A stretch of DNA of 64,000 nucleotides from Azospirillum lipoferum. Lineage in GTDB: Bacteria; Pseudomonadota; Alphaproteobacteria; Azospirillales; Azospirillaceae. The position numbers and the translations under genes are program-made. The notes under the pieces were generated by a model that saw nothing but the letters and a program-made list of their open reading frames with translations, was not told the DNA's origin and did no database searches. Location of the stretch: positions 124,001-188,000 of the forward strand of contig NZ_JALJXJ010000005.1 of the NCBI RefSeq assembly GCF_024170005.1. Reading direction: 5' to 3'. The stretch's first letter is position 1, and each line of letters begins with the position of its first letter. Of this stretch, positions 53,921 to 63,411 are shown one piece after another.

Positions 53921-54409
53921 GGAGCATGGCATGGATGATCCGGCAGTTCAAGAAGGGAGTATCGCAGAATCAGGGTCAATGGAGGAGAGCGATAGCTGTT
54001 CGCCAGATGGCGCTAAGACCAGTCCTGTACCGGCTCAGGCGTAAGACACCCATGCCGGCCGCCCACCCTTATCACCCCAACAAACGCCGGTAAGAGATCA
54101 TTTGCAGACGCAGTTCACCCATACGGCCCTGCCAGGGCAGATCGCCCGGGCGGTGATTGTAACGACTATGGACGCGGCGCGACGGTCGGCGACACAAGCG
54201 GGCAGGTGGCCGTGGCGGCACGCACATGGGCCGCCACCACGACACGATCGGCGTCGGCCGTGACCTGATCAACGGCAAGCCTGGCCGGCAGCAGGGAAAG
54301 CAGCGACTTGGACAAGGAAGCGGGTGCTCATGCAGGAAATGGTTCCCTTTACGTGCTTATTCCGACCCGCTTCTGCATCCGGCCTGCACCGAAAGTCCGG
54401 ATGGACCAG
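53921..54409. other. Non-coding debris before the IS6 fragment
   Basis: These 489 bases contain no frame with recognisable protein features. The last part should correspond to the transposase core of the adjoining IS6 fragment but is too decayed to align by eye. No RNA gene is evident. Confidence 0.4.
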
Positions 54410-54745
54410 TATTCAGCCGGCACTGACAGGACCATCATACCAGGGGTGGAGCACCGTCGGCACAAGGGCATCAACAACCGAGCCGAGAACTCGCATCATC
54501 CAACCCGACGACGCGAGCGGCAGATGAAGCGCGTCAAATCGCCCCGACAGGTGCAGCGCTTTCTGTCTATCCATGACCCGATCGCCAACCTCTTTCACCT
54601 CCGCCGCGACAGCCGTCCCGCCTCCGGCTACCGCGCCGCCCGCGCCCAGGCCTTCACTGCCTGGATTGAGGCCGCCCGAGGCACCGGTCTCCGGCTATCC
54701 GTGGCCGAACGGTGCCAGCCACCATGGTCGGTGCCAACGAGTTGA
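54410..54745 (+). pseudogene. IS6-family transposase, C-terminal fragment
   Basis: The plus strand encodes TIIPGVEHRRHKGINNRAEN, SHHPTRRRERQMKRVKSPRQ, VQRFLSIHDPIANLFHLRRD and AFTAWIEAARGT. This is the conserved C-terminal third of IS6 transposases, including the NRAEN stretch with the last catalytic Glu. The N-terminal and central parts are absent. The frame runs into the terminal repeat at 54719. It is the complement of the N-terminal fragment at 13499. Confidence 0.8.
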
Positions 54746-54752
54746 CGGTGCC
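54719..54752 (-). repeat. Right terminal inverted repeat of an IS6-type element
   Basis: The reverse complement of this segment matches 13379-13412 over 34 bases with three mismatches. It lies directly after the transposase C-terminus, the expected right end. The outer-membrane channel gene's stop is only 8 bases further, so the insertion just missed that gene. Confidence 0.7.
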
Positions 54753-54759
54753 GGAAGCC

Positions 54760-56253
54760 CTACTGCCAGCCTCCGCCCAGGACCTTGTAGAGGGTGACGA
54801 GATTCTCCAGCCTCGCGGCCTTCAGCGAGATCAGCGTCTGCTGTGCCGAATAGAGCGAGCGCTGCGCATCCAGGGTCGTCAGGTAATTATCGGCCCCGCT
54901 GCGGAAACGCATCTCCGACAGCTGGTAGGAACGGGCGTAGGCATCGACGAGCGACTGCTGCGCCGCGATCTGGTCGTCATAGGTGCTGCGGGCGGCCAGC
55001 GCGTCGGCCACCTCGCGGAAGGCGGTCTGCACCGTCTTCTCATAGGTCGCCACCTGGATGTCCTTCCTGACCTTGGCGAGGTCGAGGTTCGCCTCGTTCA
55101 CGCCGGCCGAGAAGATCGGGATGCTGAGCGACGGGGCGAAGCTCCAGTTGGAGGAGCCGGGGGCGAACAGCGACTGGATGCCGGCGGCGGCGGTGCCGGC
55201 CCTGGCGGTCAGCGTCAGCGATGGGAAGAAGGCGGCGCGGGCCGCCCCGATGTTGGCGTTGGCCGCCCGCAGATTGTGCTCGGCCGCCATCACGTCCGGG
55301 CGGCGCAGCAGGACGCTTGAGGGAAGGCCCGCCGGCAGGTCGGTCAGCACCGACTGGGCGTCGAGCGACGCGCCGGCCGCGATCTCCGGCGGCAGGGGCT
55401 GGCCCAGCAGCAGGGCCAGCGCATTCTCGTCCTGCGCCACCTGCCGGGTGTAGAGCGCGAGATTGGCCCGCGCGCTGTCCACCGAGGTCTGCGCCTGCCG
55501 CAGGGTCAGTTCGGTGGCGTTGCCGGCATCGAAGCTCTTGCGCGTCAGCTGATAGGAGGCGTTCTGGCTGTCCAGCGTCTGCCGGGTCAGCTCCAGCAGC
55601 GAGCGGTCGGCGAGCAGGGTCAGATAGCCGGTCGCGACCTGCGCCACCAGCGAGATCTGGGTGCTGCGCCGCGTCTCGTCATAGCCGAGATACTGCTCGA
55701 ACGCCTGTTCGGTCAGCGAGCGCACGCGGCCGAACAGGTCGAGTTCGTAGGAGGTGAAACCGATCCCGGCGCTGTAGGAGCGCGATTCCACCCCCGCCGT
55801 CTTGCCCAGCGCCGAGCCGGCGGACGTGGTCGCGGCCGGCACGCGCGACCAACTGGCGGACCCGCTGCCGGAGATCGTCGGGAACAGGTCGCCGCGCTGG
55901 GCGCGGTAATCGGCCTCCGCCGACTGGACGTTGAGCATGGCGACACGCAGGTCGCGGTTGTTCGCCAGCGCGGTCTCGATCAGCTTTTGCAGCTTGGGAT
56001 CGCGCATCACCTCGCGCCAGCCGATGGCGTCGGCGGAGCGCGCCGGATCGGCGCCCGCGGGCGCCGTGGCGGATACGGCCATGGAGGAGGACGGGGTGGG
56101 CGGGCTCCGGTAGGCCGGCCCGTCCGGCCAGGCGGCCGGAACCGGCGGGTCGGGCAGGGCGAAGTCGGGCACCAGGGAACAGCCGGCCAACAGCAGCGCG
56201 GCGGCGAGAGGGGCGGCCAGGGGGGCGGCGAAGGGAACGAATCTGTGGGTCAT
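54760..56253 (-). CDS. RND outer-membrane channel lipoprotein (OprM/NodT type), pump 2
   Basis: This 497-residue TolC-family lipoprotein has a signal peptide with lipobox LLAGCSLVPDF. Two helical repeats follow (LQKLIETALANNRDLRVAML and, later, FREVADALAARSTYDDQI) and the ending TLYKVLGGGWQ is typical of NodT-like channels. ATG 56253 gives MTHRFVPFAAPLAAPLAAAL. It is the last gene of the second pump operon, 17 bases behind the permease. Confidence 0.93.
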   Translation of the reverse strand: MTHRFVPFAAPLAAPLAAALLLAGCSLVPDFALPDPPVPAAWPDGPAYRSPPTPSSSMAVSATAPAGADPARSADAIGWREVMRDPKLQKLIETALANNRDLRVAMLNVQSAEADYRAQRGDLFPTISGSGSASWSRVPAATTSAGSALGKTAGVESRSYSAGIGFTSYELDLFGRVRSLTEQAFEQYLGYDETRRSTQISLVAQVATGYLTLLADRSLLELTRQTLDSQNASYQLTRKSFDAGNATELTLRQAQTSVDSARANLALYTRQVAQDENALALLLGQPLPPEIAAGASLDAQSVLTDLPAGLPSSVLLRRPDVMAAEHNLRAANANIGAARAAFFPSLTLTARAGTAAAGIQSLFAPGSSNWSFAPSLSIPIFSAGVNEANLDLAKVRKDIQVATYEKTVQTAFREVADALAARSTYDDQIAAQQSLVDAYARSYQLSEMRFRSGADNYLTTLDAQRSLYSAQQTLISLKAARLENLVTLYKVLGGGWQ

Positions 56254-56270
56254 GGTCTTGTCACCGCCGC

Positions 56271-59200
56271 TCAACGATGGCCGTCGGCCAGCGCGTCCGG
56301 GCCGATTGGAGGGGATGCCGCCGCTTCGCCGGACTGCGCCAGCCGGGACGGCTTCACGCGGAACAGCTTCAGCACGACGACGAAGAAGATCGGAACGAAG
56401 AGAAGGGCCAGCAGCGTGGCGGCCACCGTGCCGCCGACCACCGCCGTGCCGATGGCGTTCTGCCCGCCGGAGCCGGCCCCGCTGGCAATGGCGAGGGGCA
56501 CCACGCCCAGCGTGAAGGCCAGCGAGGTCATCAGGATCGGCCGCAGGCGTTGTCCCGCGGCGCCGATGGCCGCCTCCACCAGCGTCTGGCCCCGGTCGAA
56601 GCTTTCCTTGGCGAACTCGACGATCAGGATGGCGTTCTTGGCCGACAGGCCGATGGTGGTCAGCAGGCCGACCTGGAAATAGACGTCGTTCGACAAGCCG
56701 CGGCCCCAGGTGGCCATCACCGCGCCGAAGACGCCGAGCGGCACCACCAGCAGCACCGCCGCCGGGATCGACCAGCTCTCGTACAGCGCCGCCAGGCAGA
56801 GGAACACGACCAGCAGCGACAGCGCATAGAGCGCCGGGGCCTGCGCGCCCGATTGCCGTTCCTCGTAGGAGGTGCCGGTCCAGTCGAAGCCGATGCCGGG
56901 CGGCAACTGCGAGGCGAGCCGGGCCATTTCCGCCATGGCGGTGCCGCTGCTCTGGCCGGGGGCGGCCTGACCCAGGATCTCCATCGAGGCGGTGCCGTTG
57001 TAGCGTTCCAGCTTGGGCGCGCCGTAGGTCCATTCGGCATGGGCGAAGGCCGACAGCGGGATCATCGAGCCGCTGGAGTTGCGGATGAACCAGCGCGACA
57101 GGTCGCCCGGATCGGAGCGGGAGTCGGCGTTGCCTTGCATGTAGACGCGCTTGATGCGGCCACGGTCGAGGAAGTCGTTGACGTAGCTCTGGCCCCAGGC
57201 CGACGAGATGGTGCTGGTCACGTCGCCCACCGACAGCCCAAGGGCCTTGGCGTGCGGCCAGTCGATGACCAGACGGTATTGCGCCTCGTCATTCAGCCCG
57301 TTGGGGCGGACGGCCATCAGCAGCGGGCTCTGCGCCGCCATTCCCAGCAACTGGTTGCGCGCGGCCACCAGTTCCTCGTGCGTCACGCCGCTGCGCGCGA
57401 GCAATTCGAAATCGAAGCCGGTGGCGTTGCCCAACTCGCTGATGGCGGGCGGGGCGAAGCCGAAGATCATGGCGTCCTTGTAGCCGGCGAAGCGCCCCAT
57501 GACCCGGCCGGCCAGGGATTGAACCTTGTTCGCCGCACCCGGACGGACGGACCAGTCCTTCAGGCTGACGAAGGCGATGCCGGAATTCTGGCCGCGGCCG
57601 CTGAAGTTGAAGCCCGACACGGTGAAGACCGACCGCACCAGCGCGCCTTCGTCCTTGAGAAGATAGTCGCGCACCTGGCCCAGCGCCTGTTCGGTCCGCT
57701 CCAGCGTGGCGCCGGGCGGGGTGGTGACCTGGATGAACATCACGCCCTGGTCCTCGTCCGGCAGGAAGGAGGTGGGGATGCGCAGGAACACCACCGCCAG
57801 CCCGGCCACGATCAGGCCATAGACCAGCAGGAAGCGCACGGGCCGCTTCAGGACGCCGCCCAGCCCGCGCACATAGGCCCGGTTGCCGCGGTCGAAGTTG
57901 CGGTTGAACCAGCCGGCGAAGCCGCGCGAGGTCCTGTTGTGGTCGGGCTGTTTCAGCAGCGTGGCGCAGAGCGCCGGGGTGAAGACGATGGCGACGCCGA
58001 CCGACAGCAGCATCGAGGTGGCGATGGTGATGGAGAACTGGCGATAGATCACGCCGGTCGAGCCGCCGAAGAAGGCCATCGGCAGGAAAACGGCGGCCAG
58101 CACCATGGCGACGCCGACCAGAGCGCCGGTGATCTGGTCCATCGACTTGCGCGTCGCCTCCAGCGGCGACAGATGCTCCTCCTCCATCACGCGCTCGACA
58201 TTCTCGACGACGACGATGGCGTCGTCGACCAGCAGGCCGATCGCCAGAACCATGCCGAACATGGTCAGCGTGTTGATGGAGTAGCCGAAGGCCGCCAGCA
58301 CCGCGAAGGTGCCGAGCAGCACGACGGGAACCGCGATGGTCGGGATCAGCGTGGCCCGGAAATTCTGCAGGAACAGCAGCATCACCAGGAAGACCAGCAC
58401 GATGGCTTCGACCAGCGTCTTCACCACCTCTTCGATCGACAGCTGAACGAAGGGCGTGGTGTCGTAGGGATAGGTCACCTCGACGCCGGCCGGGAAGGAC
58501 GGGCGCAGCGATTCGATGGTCTGGCGCACCGCGGTCGCGGTGTTCAGCGCGTTGGCGCCGCTGGCCAGCTTGACCGCGATGCCCGCCGCCGGCATGCCGT
58601 TGTAACGGGTGTTCATCGTATAGTTTTCGCCGCCCAGCTCGATCGTCGCGACGTCGCGCAACAGGACCTGGGACCCGTCGGACTGCACCTTCAGCAGGAT
58701 CTTGCCGAACTGCCCCGGCGTCTGCAGATAGGACGGGCCGATGACGGTGGCGTTCAACTGCTGCCCCGGCCGGGACGGGAGGGCGCCGAGTTCGCCCGAG
58801 GCGATCTGGACGTTCTGGGCCGTGATGGCGCTCTGCACGTCGGACGGCATCAGGGCGTATTTGTTGAGCTTCTCCGGATCGAGCCAGATGCGCATGGCAT
58901 ACTGGGCGCCGAACAGCTGATAGTCGCCGACGCCGGCGGTGCGGCTCAGCGGATCCTGGATGGAGGAGGCGACGAAGTCGGACAGGTCGTTCGACGACAT
59001 GCTGCCGTCTGTCGAATAGAACCCCACGACCATCAGGAAATTCTTGGTCGCCTTGGCGACGCGGATACCCTGGTTGCGCACCGTTTCCGGCAGGCGGGAT
59101 TCGGCCAGCGTCACTTTGTTCTGGACCTGCACCTGGGCGGTGTCGGGGTTGGTGCCCTGGGCGAAATACAGGGTGACGGTGATGCTGCCGTCCTTGTTCG

Positions 59201-59444
59201 ATTCGGACGAGAAATAAAGCAGGTTGTCGAGGCCGCTCAGCTGCTGTTCGATCGGCTGGACGACGGTGTTCTGCACGGTCTCGGCGGATGCGCCGGGATA
59301 GCTGGCCGAGACCGAGATGGCGGGCGGGGCCACCGACGGGTATTGCGCCACCGGCAGCGTCCGCAGGGCGAGAAGGCCGGCCAGCATGATGACGATGGCC
59401 AGCACCCAGGCGAAGACCGGCCGGTCGATGAAGAAACGGGCCAT
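56271..59444 (-). CDS. RND efflux permease (HAE1, AcrB/MexB-like), pump 2
   Basis: This 1057-residue transporter begins with the canonical [20 protein letters not shown]. It shows the helix-4 signature [20 protein letters not shown], the porter and docking domains, and a C-terminus typical of AcrB/MexB. ATG 59444 is the family start; upstream in-frame codons have no homology. It should form a trimer with the adaptor at 59455 and the channel at 54760. No dedicated TetR regulator lies next to it, unlike most acrAB operons. Confidence 0.95.
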   Translation of the reverse strand: MARFFIDRPVFAWVLAIVIMLAGLLALRTLPVAQYPSVAPPAISVSASYPGASAETVQNTVVQPIEQQLSGLDNLLYFSSESNKDGSITVTLYFAQGTNPDTAQVQVQNKVTLAESRLPETVRNQGIRVAKATKNFLMVVGFYSTDGSMSSNDLSDFVASSIQDPLSRTAGVGDYQLFGAQYAMRIWLDPEKLNKYALMPSDVQSAITAQNVQIASGELGALPSRPGQQLNATVIGPSYLQTPGQFGKILLKVQSDGSQVLLRDVATIELGGENYTMNTRYNGMPAAGIAVKLASGANALNTATAVRQTIESLRPSFPAGVEVTYPYDTTPFVQLSIEEVVKTLVEAIVLVFLVMLLFLQNFRATLIPTIAVPVVLLGTFAVLAAFGYSINTLTMFGMVLAIGLLVDDAIVVVENVERVMEEEHLSPLEATRKSMDQITGALVGVAMVLAAVFLPMAFFGGSTGVIYRQFSITIATSMLLSVGVAIVFTPALCATLLKQPDHNRTSRGFAGWFNRNFDRGNRAYVRGLGGVLKRPVRFLLVYGLIVAGLAVVFLRIPTSFLPDEDQGVMFIQVTTPPGATLERTEQALGQVRDYLLKDEGALVRSVFTVSGFNFSGRGQNSGIAFVSLKDWSVRPGAANKVQSLAGRVMGRFAGYKDAMIFGFAPPAISELGNATGFDFELLARSGVTHEELVAARNQLLGMAAQSPLLMAVRPNGLNDEAQYRLVIDWPHAKALGLSVGDVTSTISSAWGQSYVNDFLDRGRIKRVYMQGNADSRSDPGDLSRWFIRNSSGSMIPLSAFAHAEWTYGAPKLERYNGTASMEILGQAAPGQSSGTAMAEMARLASQLPPGIGFDWTGTSYEERQSGAQAPALYALSLLVVFLCLAALYESWSIPAAVLLVVPLGVFGAVMATWGRGLSNDVYFQVGLLTTIGLSAKNAILIVEFAKESFDRGQTLVEAAIGAAGQRLRPILMTSLAFTLGVVPLAIASGAGSGGQNAIGTAVVGGTVAATLLALLFVPIFFVVVLKLFRVKPSRLAQSGEAAASPPIGPDALADGHR

Positions 59445-59454
59445 GGACGGTCTC

Positions 59455-60729
59455 CTAACGGGCCGGCTGGGTGGAGGAAGGCAGGGCCGCCACCGCACGC
59501 TGGTCGAACTGCTCCTCGGTGAGGTCGGTCGCCGCCAGCTTCACGCCGGGGCGAATCTTCTGCAGCCCCTCGACCACCACGCGGTCGCCGTCGGACAGGC
59601 CGTCGGTGACCACCCATTTGCTGCCCTGCGTGCGGTCGGCCGTCACCTGCCGCGCCTCGGCGGTACCGTCGGCCTTGATCACCTGGACGATGGCCTGCCC
59701 GCGGGAGTCGCGGGAGACCGCCTGCTGCGGGACCAGGAAGGCGTTGGGATCGGTGGCCTGCCGCAGCTTTTCCCGCACATACATGCCGGGCATCAGCAGC
59801 CCCTCCGGGTTCGGAAAGACAGCGCGCAGGGTGACCGAGCTGGTGGTCTGGTCGACGGTGACCTCGGAGAATTGCAGCGTGCCGGGCTGGTCGTACTCGC
59901 GGCCATCCTCGAGGACCAGCCGGACCTCGGCCTGACCGGCCGCGGTTCCCTGGATGCGGCCGGCGGCCAGCTCGCGCCGCAGGCCGAGCAGAGCGGAGCT
60001 GGGCTGGGTCACGTCGACATAGATGGGGTCGAGCTGCGTCACGGTGACCATCGACGTTGTCTGGCCGGCGGTGACCAGCGCGCCGGGGGTCACCGACGAG
60101 CGGCCGGTGCGGCCGGAGATCGGCGAGCGTACCTTGGTGTATTCCAGATTGATGCGCGCGGTTTCGACATTCGCCTTGGCCGCGGCGACATCGGCCTGTC
60201 CCTGACGCAGCGTGGCGACCGCGGTGTCCAGATCCTGCTGGCTGACCGCCTTTTCCTTTGCCAGCGGCTGGTAGCGGTTGACGGTCAGCTGCGCCGACGC
60301 GGTCGCGGCCTCCGACTTCTGCTGGGCGGCGATGGCGCTGTTGAGCGCCGCCTGATAGCTGGCCGGGTCGATCTGGTAGAGCGGCTGTCCCGCCGTCACC
60401 GGCTGCCCTTCGGTGAACAGCCGATCGCGGATCACGCCGCCGACCTGCGGCCGCACCTCGGCGGTCTGGAAGGCGGTGACCCGGCCGGGCAATTCCGTCA
60501 ACACCGGAACCGGATGGGGGTGCAGGACCACCGTGGTCACTCCCGGCGGCGGGGCCGACGGGGCGCCCTGGGCTGAACCGCCGGCCTGGTGGGCGGTTTC
60601 CTGGCAGGCGGTAAGAAGCAGAAGCAATGCGCCGACGCCAAGCACCGGCAACCTTCCCGGACGAAAGGAAAGCGGACCGCTCTCGTCCGGGGGCAGCGGT
60701 CTGGCGCAATCATGCGACTGGCCAATCAT
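59455..60729 (-). CDS. RND membrane fusion lipoprotein (AcrA/MexA-like), pump 2
   Basis: This 424-residue adaptor has a lipoprotein signal ([20 protein letters not shown]). Lipoyl halves [20 protein letters not shown] and [20 protein letters not shown] flank a helical hairpin, and beta-barrel and membrane-proximal domains follow. The start region is longer than usual and rich in Arg/Pro; an internal start is possible but no better one is obvious. It heads the operon and is followed 10 bases later by the permease. Confidence 0.92.
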   Translation of the reverse strand: MIGQSHDCARPLPPDESGPLSFRPGRLPVLGVGALLLLLTACQETAHQAGGSAQGAPSAPPPGVTTVVLHPHPVPVLTELPGRVTAFQTAEVRPQVGGVIRDRLFTEGQPVTAGQPLYQIDPASYQAALNSAIAAQQKSEAATASAQLTVNRYQPLAKEKAVSQQDLDTAVATLRQGQADVAAAKANVETARINLEYTKVRSPISGRTGRSSVTPGALVTAGQTTSMVTVTQLDPIYVDVTQPSSALLGLRRELAAGRIQGTAAGQAEVRLVLEDGREYDQPGTLQFSEVTVDQTTSSVTLRAVFPNPEGLLMPGMYVREKLRQATDPNAFLVPQQAVSRDSRGQAIVQVIKADGTAEARQVTADRTQGSKWVVTDGLSDGDRVVVEGLQKIRPGVKLAATDLTEEQFDQRAVAALPSSTQPAR

Positions 60730-60793
60730 TTGGGAACATCCCTTTTCAGGCTGGTGAGTTTCGGGTCTGTGCCGGGAATGCTATGGCTTGACT

Positions 60794-60840
60794 GTAACCC
60801 GCCGATGTCTGCCGCCGGCCTTTGCGTAACGGTCTGTAAC
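60794..60840. promoter_or_regulatory. GTAAC direct repeats ahead of pump 2
   Basis: GTAAC occurs at 60794-60798, 60826-60830 and 60836-60840; the last two are 10 bases apart. They lie 65-111 bases upstream of the adaptor start. The arrangement resembles OmpR-family sites and the GTAAAG repeats at 28916. Candidate only. Confidence 0.35.
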
Positions 60841-60914
60841 AGGGTGCTTGGCGGCGGCTTATTCTAGCAGGACGCGGAAAAGGGCTTTGCCCGGCCGGTT
60901 GGTCGTGATTCTGT

Positions 60915-61190
60915 CCGGTCGAAGAGGATGCGGCTGGCGAGGGGACGCTGCGGGGATCGGACGAACACAGCGAAGGCCTGTTCAGCTATGTGAGCTGTGA
61001 AGCCCGTGTTCCGGCGAGCCATCCTCTACGACCGATCCGGGCCATCGTGGATGAAGCGCTGGCGGTGATGTCGCCGGGGTTCGAGAGGCTGTACTCGACG
61101 ATCGGGCGACCATCGATCCCGCAGGAGAAGCTGCTGCGGGCGTTGCTGCTCCAGGCCTTCTACGACCAGTTCGCGGTTTGGAAAGGCATG
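60915..61190 (+). pseudogene. IS5/IS1182-like transposase, N-terminal fragment
   Basis: The plus strand reads SEGLFSYVSCEARVPASHPL, RPIRAIVDEALAVMSPGFER and IGRPSIPQEKLLRALLLQAF, the N-terminal domain of IS5/IS1182-type transposases. Homology ends at about 61190 after roughly 90 residues and the frame stops at 61253. No catalytic domain is present. A TIR-like sequence follows at 61254. Confidence 0.7.
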
Positions 61191-61253
61191 GTCCTCGGTC
61201 GGTCAAGGTCCGTCATCCGGCGGGCTCTGGCGGGCCTCAATCAATCTGATTAA

Positions 61254-61272
61254 GGCTCTGTTGCAAAGTTTG
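61254..61272. repeat. Possible solo IS end
   Basis: GGCTCTGTTGCAAAGTTTG near 61255 resembles the outer ends of IS6/IS5-type elements, which often begin GGxxCTGTTGCAAA. It directly follows the transposase fragment. I did not find its partner in the window. Confidence 0.35.
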
Positions 61273-61305
61273 ACGGCGGGCGCCGAATTTTGCACCGACC
61301 TCCAG

Positions 61306-62013
61306 CTACTCCCCACCCCCGTCGAACAGACGCTTCTGCGCGTTCCGGATATGCCTGCGCATTGCCTGTCTGGCGGTTCCGGCGCCGCGGCTGCGGATCG
61401 CCTCAAGGATCACCCGGTGATCGGCGCACATGTTGACGATGATCGAGCCGTCGGAATACTGGTGCTCGAACTTCGCATAGTGGAGAGTCTTGCGCTTCTT
61501 CCACAGCATATCGGTGATTTCGACGAAGACCGGATTTCCCGTCATCGCACCGATCATCGCGTGGAACTGCTGGTCATGCTCATGGAAGGTCTCCATGTCA
61601 CCGGCCGCCGCATCCACTTCCATCCGTTCGACGATGCGCGTGATGTCGTGGAGTTGCGCATCCGTCGCCTTCTTCGCAGCGAGTGCCGCGATCTCCCCTT
61701 CGATCGTCTCGCGAGCCTCCATCAAGGCTTCGACGCCGATGCCCTCGTCCGTCGTGTCTCCTCCCGCCGCATCCTCTGGAGGGGTCGGGCGTACATAGAC
61801 CCCGTGTCCGGTCCGGATCTCAACCCAGCCGTTGATCTCCAGCGCAATCAGCGCCTCCCGTACCGAGGAGCGGCTGACGCCGAGCTGTTTCGCGAGATCG
61901 CGCTCCCCCGGCAGCAGTTGGCCCGGCGCGAAATGGCCATCGCGAATGAACTGGATCAGCACGTTCGATATCTGGCGATACAGGCGCTCGACCTTGACCG
62001 TCGGCAAATCCAT
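61306..62013 (-). CDS. GntR-family regulator, FCD type (UxuR/ExuR-like)
   Basis: This 235-residue regulator has an N-terminal winged helix (LYRQISNVLIQFIRDGHFAP, PGERDLAKQLGVSRSSVREA, LIALEINGWVEIRTGHGVYV) and a C-terminal all-helical FCD ligand domain with likely metal-binding His/Asp (FHEHDQQFHAMIGAMTGNP, ADHRVILEAI). ATG 62013 gives MDLPTVKVERLYRQ. It diverges from uxuA copy 2, and two inverted repeats lie between them. By family and position it probably represses the hexuronate genes in response to a pathway intermediate. Confidence 0.9.
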   Translation of the reverse strand: MDLPTVKVERLYRQISNVLIQFIRDGHFAPGQLLPGERDLAKQLGVSRSSVREALIALEINGWVEIRTGHGVYVRPTPPEDAAGGDTTDEGIGVEALMEARETIEGEIAALAAKKATDAQLHDITRIVERMEVDAAAGDMETFHEHDQQFHAMIGAMTGNPVFVEITDMLWKKRKTLHYAKFEHQYSDGSIIVNMCADHRVILEAIRSRGAGTARQAMRRHIRNAQKRLFDGGGE

Positions 62014-62210
62014 GACATACAGCTCCAAGACGACTCTTGCTTGCACACGTCGCGATGATCGCGCCGTCCCCGCTTGGCGGATGTGCGGCGCGGTGACGCA
62101 TCCAACACCATGACCGGCGCGGAATCCAGGCGCCATCGGAGTTTTCTGGAAGGCGGGCGCCCGAACCGCTCCATGCAGCCCGAAAAGCCCTATTGCGGGC
62201 GATAAACGCC

Positions 62211-62244
62211 TTAGGCTAACGTTTGCCTAACTGGTCAGGCCAGT
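62211..62244. promoter_or_regulatory. Two adjoining inverted repeats, candidate UxuR-type operators
   Basis: TTAGGC (62211-62216) pairs with GCCTAA (62225-62230), and ACTGG (62230-62234) pairs with CCAGT (62240-62244). The second matches the TGG-N5-CCA shape of FCD-type operators. They lie 93-126 bases before uxuA copy 2, in the divergent gap of 324 bases. Confidence 0.5.
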
Positions 62245-62336
62245 GGGCCACCGGACCATATGGGTGTCACTGGACCTGCCACACGACCCTTTCCACGGAG
62301 CCGGCGACCGGCCTGCAACTTTCAACGAGACCGACG

Positions 62337-63401
62337 ATGAAGATGACCTTCCGCTGGTACGGCGATACCGATCCGATCCCGCTCAGCCATATCCGACAGA
62401 TTCCCGGCATGACCGGCATCGTGTCGGCGGTGTACGATGTGCCGGTCGGAGAGGTGTGGCCGGTCGCCACCATTCAAGCGCTCAAGACCAAGATCGAATC
62501 GCACGGCCTTGCACTGGAGGTCATCGAAAGCGTTCCCGTCCATGAGGACATCAAGCTGGGCAAGCCGTCGCGCGACCGGTTGATCGACAACTACTGCGCA
62601 ACGATCCGCAATCTCGCCCAGTGCGGCATCAAGGTGATCTGTTACAATTTCATGCCGGTGTTCGACTGGACCCGCACGACACTGGACATGACGCTGCCGG
62701 ACGGCTCGACCACGCTGGCCTTCGACACCGAAACGGTCGAGAAGATCGACGTCAACCAGGGTATTTCGCTGCCCGGCTGGGACGCCAGCTACCGCCCGGA
62801 GGAACTGAGGGCGCTGCTGGCCGACTATGCCGAGGTGGACGAGGAAACGCTGTGGCGGAACCTCGAATATTTCCTGAAGCGTATCATCCCGGTGGCCGCC
62901 GAGGCCGGAATCCGCATGGCGATCCACCCGGACGATCCGCCCCGTCCCATCTTCGGCCTGCCGCGCATCGTCAAGGACCGCGCCGACCTCCAGCGGCTGC
63001 TCGCCATCGTCGATCATCCGGCCAACGGGCTGACGCTGTGTTCCGGTTCGCTCGGCGCGTCCTGCAAGAACGACATCCCGGCCCTGGTGCGCGAGTTCGC
63101 CGGCCGCAAGCGCATCCATTTCGCCCATCTGCGCAACGTGAAGATCAACGAGGCCGGCGACTTCCACGAGACCAGCCACCGCTCCGCCGACGGCTCGCTC
63201 GACATGGCCGAAATCGTCAAGGCCTATTACGAAGCCGGTTTCGACGGTTATGCCCGACCGGACCACGGCCGCATGATCTGGGGCGAAACCGGCAAGCCGG
63301 GCTACGGCCTGTATGACCGGGCGCTGGGAGCCGTCTACCTGAACGGCCTGTGGGAAGGCGTCGCCAAGGCCGCAGCCCCCGAGATCGACGGCGGTAAGTG
63401 A
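62337..63401 (+). CDS. uxuA: Mannonate dehydratase (copy 2)
   Basis: This 354-residue mannonate dehydratase shares the motifs HPDDPP, CSGSLG and RPDHG at the same positions as copy 1 and is about 87% identical to it by hand count. Its C-terminus is slightly longer ([10 protein letters not shown]). ATG 62337 is the family start; the in-frame extension to 62223 lacks homology. The SDR gene begins 10 bases after the stop. Unlike copy 1, it is preceded by its own divergent FCD regulator rather than a transporter. Confidence 0.95.
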   Translation: MKMTFRWYGDTDPIPLSHIRQIPGMTGIVSAVYDVPVGEVWPVATIQALKTKIESHGLALEVIESVPVHEDIKLGKPSRDRLIDNYCATIRNLAQCGIKVICYNFMPVFDWTRTTLDMTLPDGSTTLAFDTETVEKIDVNQGISLPGWDASYRPEELRALLADYAEVDEETLWRNLEYFLKRIIPVAAEAGIRMAIHPDDPPRPIFGLPRIVKDRADLQRLLAIVDHPANGLTLCSGSLGASCKNDIPALVREFAGRKRIHFAHLRNVKINEAGDFHETSHRSADGSLDMAEIVKAYYEAGFDGYARPDHGRMIWGETGKPGYGLYDRALGAVYLNGLWEGVAKAAAPEIDGGK

Positions 63402-63411
63402 GGACTCCGTC

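Noticed and set aside
13379-54752. An intact 41-kb composite transposon bounded by IS6 copies
   Set aside because: Each end carries only part of one transposase and one terminal repeat, so there are no two complete IS copies. The data support a split or two truncated elements, not an active transposon.
56277-59522. A 1081-codon open frame antisense to RND pump 2 permease
   Set aside because: It mirrors the GC-rich codon structure of the real gene, is rich in Arg/Gly/His/Asp and has no family features. High-GC genes often leave such antisense frames.
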